Source of the DNA: Reyranella sp.
GTDB lineage: Bacteria; Pseudomonadota; Alphaproteobacteria; Reyranellales; Reyranellaceae
Direction of reading: 5' to 3'
NCBI GenBank assembly: GCA_019750135.1
Contig: JAIEOV010000031.1
Span: forward strand, 23,431 to 87,430
DNA length: 64,000 nt
Made by a program: the position numbers and the translations under genes. Positions 60,744-64,000 of the stretch are shown here, piece by piece. The stretch's first letter is position 1. The number at the start of each line of letters is the position of its first letter. The notes beneath the pieces are model-generated. The model ran no database searches. It was not told where the DNA came from and saw only the letters and a program-made list of their open reading frames with translations.

Positions 60744-62015
60744 CTACTCCGCGGCGAGCTGCGGGGCGAAGGCGGGAACGGCGGCGCGCCGGCCCTTGGC
60801 CATCGGCTTCGGCCACCACTTGTCCTCCCATTCGGAGAACAGGTCCTTCACGTGCGGCATCACCTTCTCGGCGAACAGGCGCGTGTTGTACTTGGTGACG
60901 TCCTTGCTCATGTTGCCGTACTGCAGCAGAAGCATGAGATGGCCGACATTGAGGCTGGTGCCGACATGGCGGATCTGCTCGACGACTTCGTCGGGCGAGC
61001 CGATCAGCACGTAACCGCCGTCGACGATGTCCTTCATGTTGGTGGCCTTCAGCGCCGCCTTGGTCGCCGGATTGGCGAGGTTGGCGGCCTTGGTCATCAT
61101 GCCTTCGATGCCGGCGCGCTGCGTCGCCTCGGTCGTGTAGCCCGGCGGCAGCGCGAAGCGCGGATCGACGTGCAGGCAGCGGCCGTAGAAGTACTCGGCC
61201 GGCTCGGAGTAGAGATCGAGCGCCTGCTGGCGGCTCTCGGCGACGCCGACGAACTGCAGGAAGCCCGCGCGATAGGGGTTACGATCCTTGCCGAGCTTGG
61301 ACATCTCGTTCCAGAAGCCCTGCATGGTCGTGAGCCCGGCCTTGTAGCCGTAGTACGAGAGATAGCAGTAGACGTAGTCCATCTCGGCGCACCACCGCCA
61401 TGTCTCGATCGAGCCGCCGCCCGGGATCCAGATCGGCGGATGCGGATCGTTCTGGATCGGCCGCGGCCAGATGTTGACGTAGCGCTGCTGGTTGTAGCGG
61501 CCGGAGAAGGCGAACGTCTCCTTCTCGGTCCATGCCTTCTTCACCAGGTCGTGCGCCTCGTAGTAGCGCTCGCGCAGCAGGCTCGGGTTCTGGCCGTAGG
61601 CGTAGCAGGTGTCCATCGGCGAGCCGACGGGAAAGCCCGCGATCAGGCGGCCGCCCGAGATGCAGTCGATCATGGCGAACTCTTCGGCCACGCGCGTCGG
61701 CGGATTGTAGAGCGCCAGCGAGTTGCCCATGACGCAGAGCGCCGTGTCGGTGGTGCGGCGCGCCAGCGACGAGGCGATCAGGTTGGGCGAGGGCATCAAC
61801 CCATAGCCGTTGGAATGGTGCTCGTTCACGCAGACGGCGTCGAAGCCCACCTCGGCGGCGTATTCGAGCTCGTCCATGAAGTCGTTGTACATGTGGTGCG
61901 CCCGGCGTGGATCGAAGAGCGACGAATGGATGTCGACCCACACCGAGGGATGCTTCTTGTTGAAGTCGTCTGGAAGCTCCGTGTACGGCATCAAGTGGAA
62001 CCACATGAGCTTCAT
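60744..62015 (-). CDS. LLM class flavin-dependent oxidoreductase
   Basis: A 423-residue luciferase-like monooxygenase. Characteristic stretches are AEVGFDAVCVNEHHSNGYGL near residues 54-73, MIDCISGGRLIAGFPVGSPM near 113-132 and NDPHPPIWIPGGGSIET near 197-213. It is a different subgroup from the LLM enzyme at 8305. GGAGGAAA precedes the ATG. Divergent from ccr; a GGTGAA/TTCACC inverted repeat lies 30-47 bases upstream of the ATG. Confidence 0.88.
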   Translation of the reverse strand: MKLMWFHLMPYTELPDDFNKKHPSVWVDIHSSLFDPRRAHHMYNDFMDELEYAAEVGFDAVCVNEHHSNGYGLMPSPNLIASSLARRTTDTALCVMGNSLALYNPPTRVAEEFAMIDCISGGRLIAGFPVGSPMDTCYAYGQNPSLLRERYYEAHDLVKKAWTEKETFAFSGRYNQQRYVNIWPRPIQNDPHPPIWIPGGGSIETWRWCAEMDYVYCYLSYYGYKAGLTTMQGFWNEMSKLGKDRNPYRAGFLQFVGVAESRQQALDLYSEPAEYFYGRCLHVDPRFALPPGYTTEATQRAGIEGMMTKAANLANPATKAALKATNMKDIVDGGYVLIGSPDEVVEQIRHVGTSLNVGHLMLLLQYGNMSKDVTKYNTRLFAEKVMPHVKDLFSEWEDKWWPKPMAKGRRAAVPAFAPQLAAE

Positions 62016-62044
62016 TGGTTTCCTCCGCTGACTCGGGACCGTCG

Positions 62045-62062
62045 GGTGAATGACCGTTCACC
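62045..62062. promoter_or_regulatory. Inverted repeat GGTGAA-TTCACC upstream of the LLM gene
   Basis: GGTGAA, spacer TGACCG, TTCACC. The core TGAATGACCGTTCA resembles sites of TetR-family repressors (TGAAC-like half-sites). It lies in the 214-bp divergent region between the LLM gene and ccr. Confidence 0.45.
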
Positions 62063-62167
62063 TACCTCAAAATGAGCCGAGTCGGCGACCTGCGCAATCT
62101 GTGACTTCCGCAGGATGAGGGTAATTTTATTGCTTTTTCCCCGCGACTAATTGGAACCTTTTGTAAT

Positions 62168-62179
62168 TTGTGCGTTGCA
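62168..62179 (+). promoter_or_regulatory. 12-mer shared with the phasin upstream region
   Basis: TTGTGCGTTGCA, about 50 bases before the ccr ATG, matches 47838-47849 (minus strand) upstream of phasin 2. Chance occurrence of an exact 12-mer match between two chosen intergenic regions is small but not negligible. Confidence 0.4.
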
Positions 62180-62229
62180 CTCTCGCGACCGCAGCAATAC
62201 CTTCGCCGCACTGCGAGAGGAGTAACGCC

Positions 62230-63519
62230 ATGTCCGTTGTCGCCTTCCCGATGCGCGAGCATCCGACGGCCAACCAGCCCAAGAAGGACCTCTACGAGAT
62301 CGGGGAGATCCCGCCGCTCGGTCATGTGCCGAAGAACATGTACGCCTGGGTGATCCGGCGCGACCGGCACGGTCCGCCCGAGCAGTCCATGCAGCTCGAG
62401 GTCGTGCCGACGCATGCGATCGGCGAGGACGAGGTGCTGGTCCTCGTGATGGCCGCCGGCGTCAACTACAACGGCGTGTGGGCCGGTCTCGGCCTGCCGA
62501 TCTCGCCCTTCGATGTCCACAAGCAGCCGTTCCACATCGCGGGCTCGGATGCCTCGGGCATCGTTTGGGCGGTCGGCGCCAAGGTGAAGCGCTGGAAGGT
62601 CGGCGACGAGGTCGTCATCCACTGTAACCAGGACGACGGCGACGACGAGGAGTGCAACGGCGGCGATCCGATGTTCTCCACCAGCCAGCGCATCTGGGGT
62701 TATGAGACGCCGGACGGCTCGTTCGCGCAGTTCTGCAAGGTGCAGGCGCGCCAGCTCATGCGCCGGCCGGCGCATCTCACCTGGGAGGAGGGCGCCTCCT
62801 ACACGCTGACGCTGGCTACCGCCTACCGCATGCTGTTCGGCCATCGCCCGCACATCCTGCGTCCCGGCCACAACGTGCTGGTGTGGGGCGCGGCGGGCGG
62901 CCTGGGCTCGATGGCGATCCAGCTCATCGCCACGGCCGGCGCCAACGCCATCGGCGTGATCTCCGATACGTCCAAGACCGACTTCGTGATGTCGCTCGGC
63001 GCCAAGGGCGTCATCAACCGCAACGACTTCGACTGCTGGGGCCAGCTCCCCGACGTCGACGACCAGAAGGGCTATGCCGAGTACATGAAGAAGGTGCGCA
63101 AGTTCGGCGCTGCCATCTGGGGGATCACCGGCAAGGGCAACGACGTCGACTTCGTGTTCGAGCATCCCGGCGAGCAGACCTTCCCGGTGTCGTGCAACAT
63201 CGTGAAGCGCGGCGGCATGGTGGTCTTCTGCGCCGGCACCACCGGTTACAACCTGACCATGGACGCCCGCTTCGTGTGGATGCGCCAGAAGCGCATCCAG
63301 GGTAGCCACTTCGCCAACCTGCTGCAGGCCAGCCAGGCCAACCAGCTGGTGATCGAGCGCCGCATCGATCCGTGCATGAGCGAGGTCTTCGATTGGGCCG
63401 ACATTCCCAAGGCCCACACCAAGATGTGGAAGAACCAGCACAAGCCCGGAAACATGGCGGTGCTGGTCTCGGCCAAGCGGCCGGGCCTGCGCACCCTCGA
63501 AGACGCGCTGGACGACTGA
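62230..63519 (+). CDS. ccr: Crotonyl-CoA carboxylase/reductase
   Basis: A 429-residue MDR-family enzyme making ethylmalonyl-CoA from crotonyl-CoA, CO2 and NADPH in the ethylmalonyl-CoA pathway. DLYEIGEIPPLGHVPKNMYA near residues 20-39, AAGVNYNGVWAGLGLPISPF near 77-96, HIAGSDASGIVWAVG near 102-116 and the nucleotide loop WGAAGGLGSMAIQL near 218-231 match Ccr at full length. GAGGAG precedes the ATG. The stop overlaps the start of the mcd-like gene (TGATG), tying two successive pathway enzymes together. Confidence 0.97.
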   Translation: MSVVAFPMREHPTANQPKKDLYEIGEIPPLGHVPKNMYAWVIRRDRHGPPEQSMQLEVVPTHAIGEDEVLVLVMAAGVNYNGVWAGLGLPISPFDVHKQPFHIAGSDASGIVWAVGAKVKRWKVGDEVVIHCNQDDGDDEECNGGDPMFSTSQRIWGYETPDGSFAQFCKVQARQLMRRPAHLTWEEGASYTLTLATAYRMLFGHRPHILRPGHNVLVWGAAGGLGSMAIQLIATAGANAIGVISDTSKTDFVMSLGAKGVINRNDFDCWGQLPDVDDQKGYAEYMKKVRKFGAAIWGITGKGNDVDFVFEHPGEQTFPVSCNIVKRGGMVVFCAGTTGYNLTMDARFVWMRQKRIQGSHFANLLQASQANQLVIERRIDPCMSEVFDWADIPKAHTKMWKNQHKPGNMAVLVSAKRPGLRTLEDALDD

Positions 63520-64000
63520 TGCTGCTGGAAAACCTGCTCGGCTTCGCCTCCGAAGCGGAGCGCGACGCCGAGGCGTACGAGGTCGCCGCGCGCGAAGCGG
63601 TGCGCGGCCTGGTGGCCCCCAACGGCAAGGTCGATCCGAAGATCCTGGAGCGCGAGCAGTTCGCGGCGCACGGCTTCGCCTGGATCGCGACCTATGTCGC
63701 GGCCTTGCGCCAGATGCGCCGCTGGGCGGAGCAGGGAGCGAAAGGCGAGCTCGAGCTGCTGATGCTGCAGTCGGCGTTCGGCGAGTATCTCGCCCAGCTC
63801 TCCGGCGGCATTGCCATCAGCCAGGTCGAGATCGTGCGGCCGGCCGACCTCGGGCTCGATACCAGCGCCTTCGACACGCCTGCCGTACGCAAGCTGATTG
63901 CGGCCAACACCGCGGCGGTGCGTATGCGCATCGCCGAGCTGATCACCGACGGCCTCGACACCGGCAACTTCGGCGCCCTGGAGCTGGGCGACGAGGCGCT
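63519..64000 (+). CDS. mcd: (2S)-methylsuccinyl-CoA dehydrogenase, N-terminal part (cut by window end)
   Basis: About 160 codons are visible and the frame is open at the window edge. The ATG overlaps the ccr stop. The translated start (LLENLLGFASEAERDAEAYE), then EREQFAAHGFAWIATYVAAL with RQM following, is the N-terminal extension peculiar to methylsuccinyl-CoA dehydrogenases, before the acyl-CoA dehydrogenase core. The enzyme oxidises methylsuccinyl-CoA to mesaconyl-CoA in the ethylmalonyl-CoA pathway. Assignment rests on this region and the ccr context. Confidence 0.82.
   Translation, partial: MLLENLLGFASEAERDAEAYEVAAREAVRGLVAPNGKVDPKILEREQFAAHGFAWIATYVAALRQMRRWAEQGAKGELELLMLQSAFGEYLAQLSGGIAISQVEIVRPADLGLDTSAFDTPAVRKLIAANTAAVRMRIAELITDGLDTGNFGALELGDEA

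Overview
The window is high-GC, gene-dense bacterial DNA. The yajC-secD-secF-Mth938 order, the ethylmalonyl-CoA pathway genes (ccr and the start of mcd), two phasins, TrmFO and CobF together point to an alphaproteobacterium that stores polyhydroxyalkanoate. A Reyranella-like or other Rhodospirillales/Hyphomicrobiales relative is my guess from gene content only. I see no tRNA, rRNA, CRISPR array, insertion sequence or prophage.

Layout. 63-5348: a flavin-binding PNPOx-like protein, a DUF815 ATPase, and the Sec accessory operon yajC-secD-secF followed by an Mth938-like protein. 5349-7400: a less GC-rich gap, a PuuD-like membrane protein, a squalene/phytoene-synthase-like protein and a small unknown. 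7401-13838: a same-strand run of an alpha/beta hydrolase, an LLM-class flavin monooxygenase, two FAD monooxygenases and a C45 acyltransferase/hydrolase with a pentapeptide-like tail, which looks catabolic. 13852-21196: a small lipoprotein, an MDR dehydrogenase, a VOC protein, then phosphoketolase overlapping glycogen phosphorylase. 21255-27727: an XRE-cupin regulator with its EamA exporter, a lipoprotein, an orphan cobF, a TPR protein and two overlapping paralogous MATE exporters. 27823-37710: an orphan acyl carrier protein, trmFO, ridA, nadE, a phosphodiesterase, an NRAMP-like transporter, and assorted enzymes. 37711-43727: a minus-strand operon with an unrecognised 420-residue protein, divergent from a CYP102 (P450 BM3)-type fusion. 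43712-50143: a DUF445 membrane protein and a storage-lipid neighbourhood (phasin, esterase, wax ester synthase/DGAT, phasin, acyl-CoA ligase). 50220-59856: lipoproteins, a Bug-type binding protein, a GDT1 cation exporter, cysS, and an ArsR-led operon. 59948-64000: a second LLM monooxygenase/hydrolase pair, then ccr and the beginning of mcd.

How the genes work together. Carbon storage and acetyl-CoA handling recur: glycogen phosphorylase with phosphoketolase can turn sugar phosphates into acetyl phosphate, ccr and mcd assimilate acetyl-CoA, and phasins, WS/DGAT and acyl-CoA ligase manage polyester and neutral-lipid granules. The CYP102-type enzyme would hydroxylate fatty acids.

The most unusual non-coding signal is a family of perfect or near-perfect inverted repeats (window start, 9556-9694, 32332-32625, 54421-54557, 59177-59269). 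Their stems vary in sequence while pairing is kept, they are built from smaller hairpins, and they nest inside one another, three deep at 32332-32625. Further signals are candidate operators lying on start codons, a relic of a third MATE copy, an 87-bp in-frame tandem duplication of the ridA tail, and a 12-mer shared by the phasin and ccr upstream regions.
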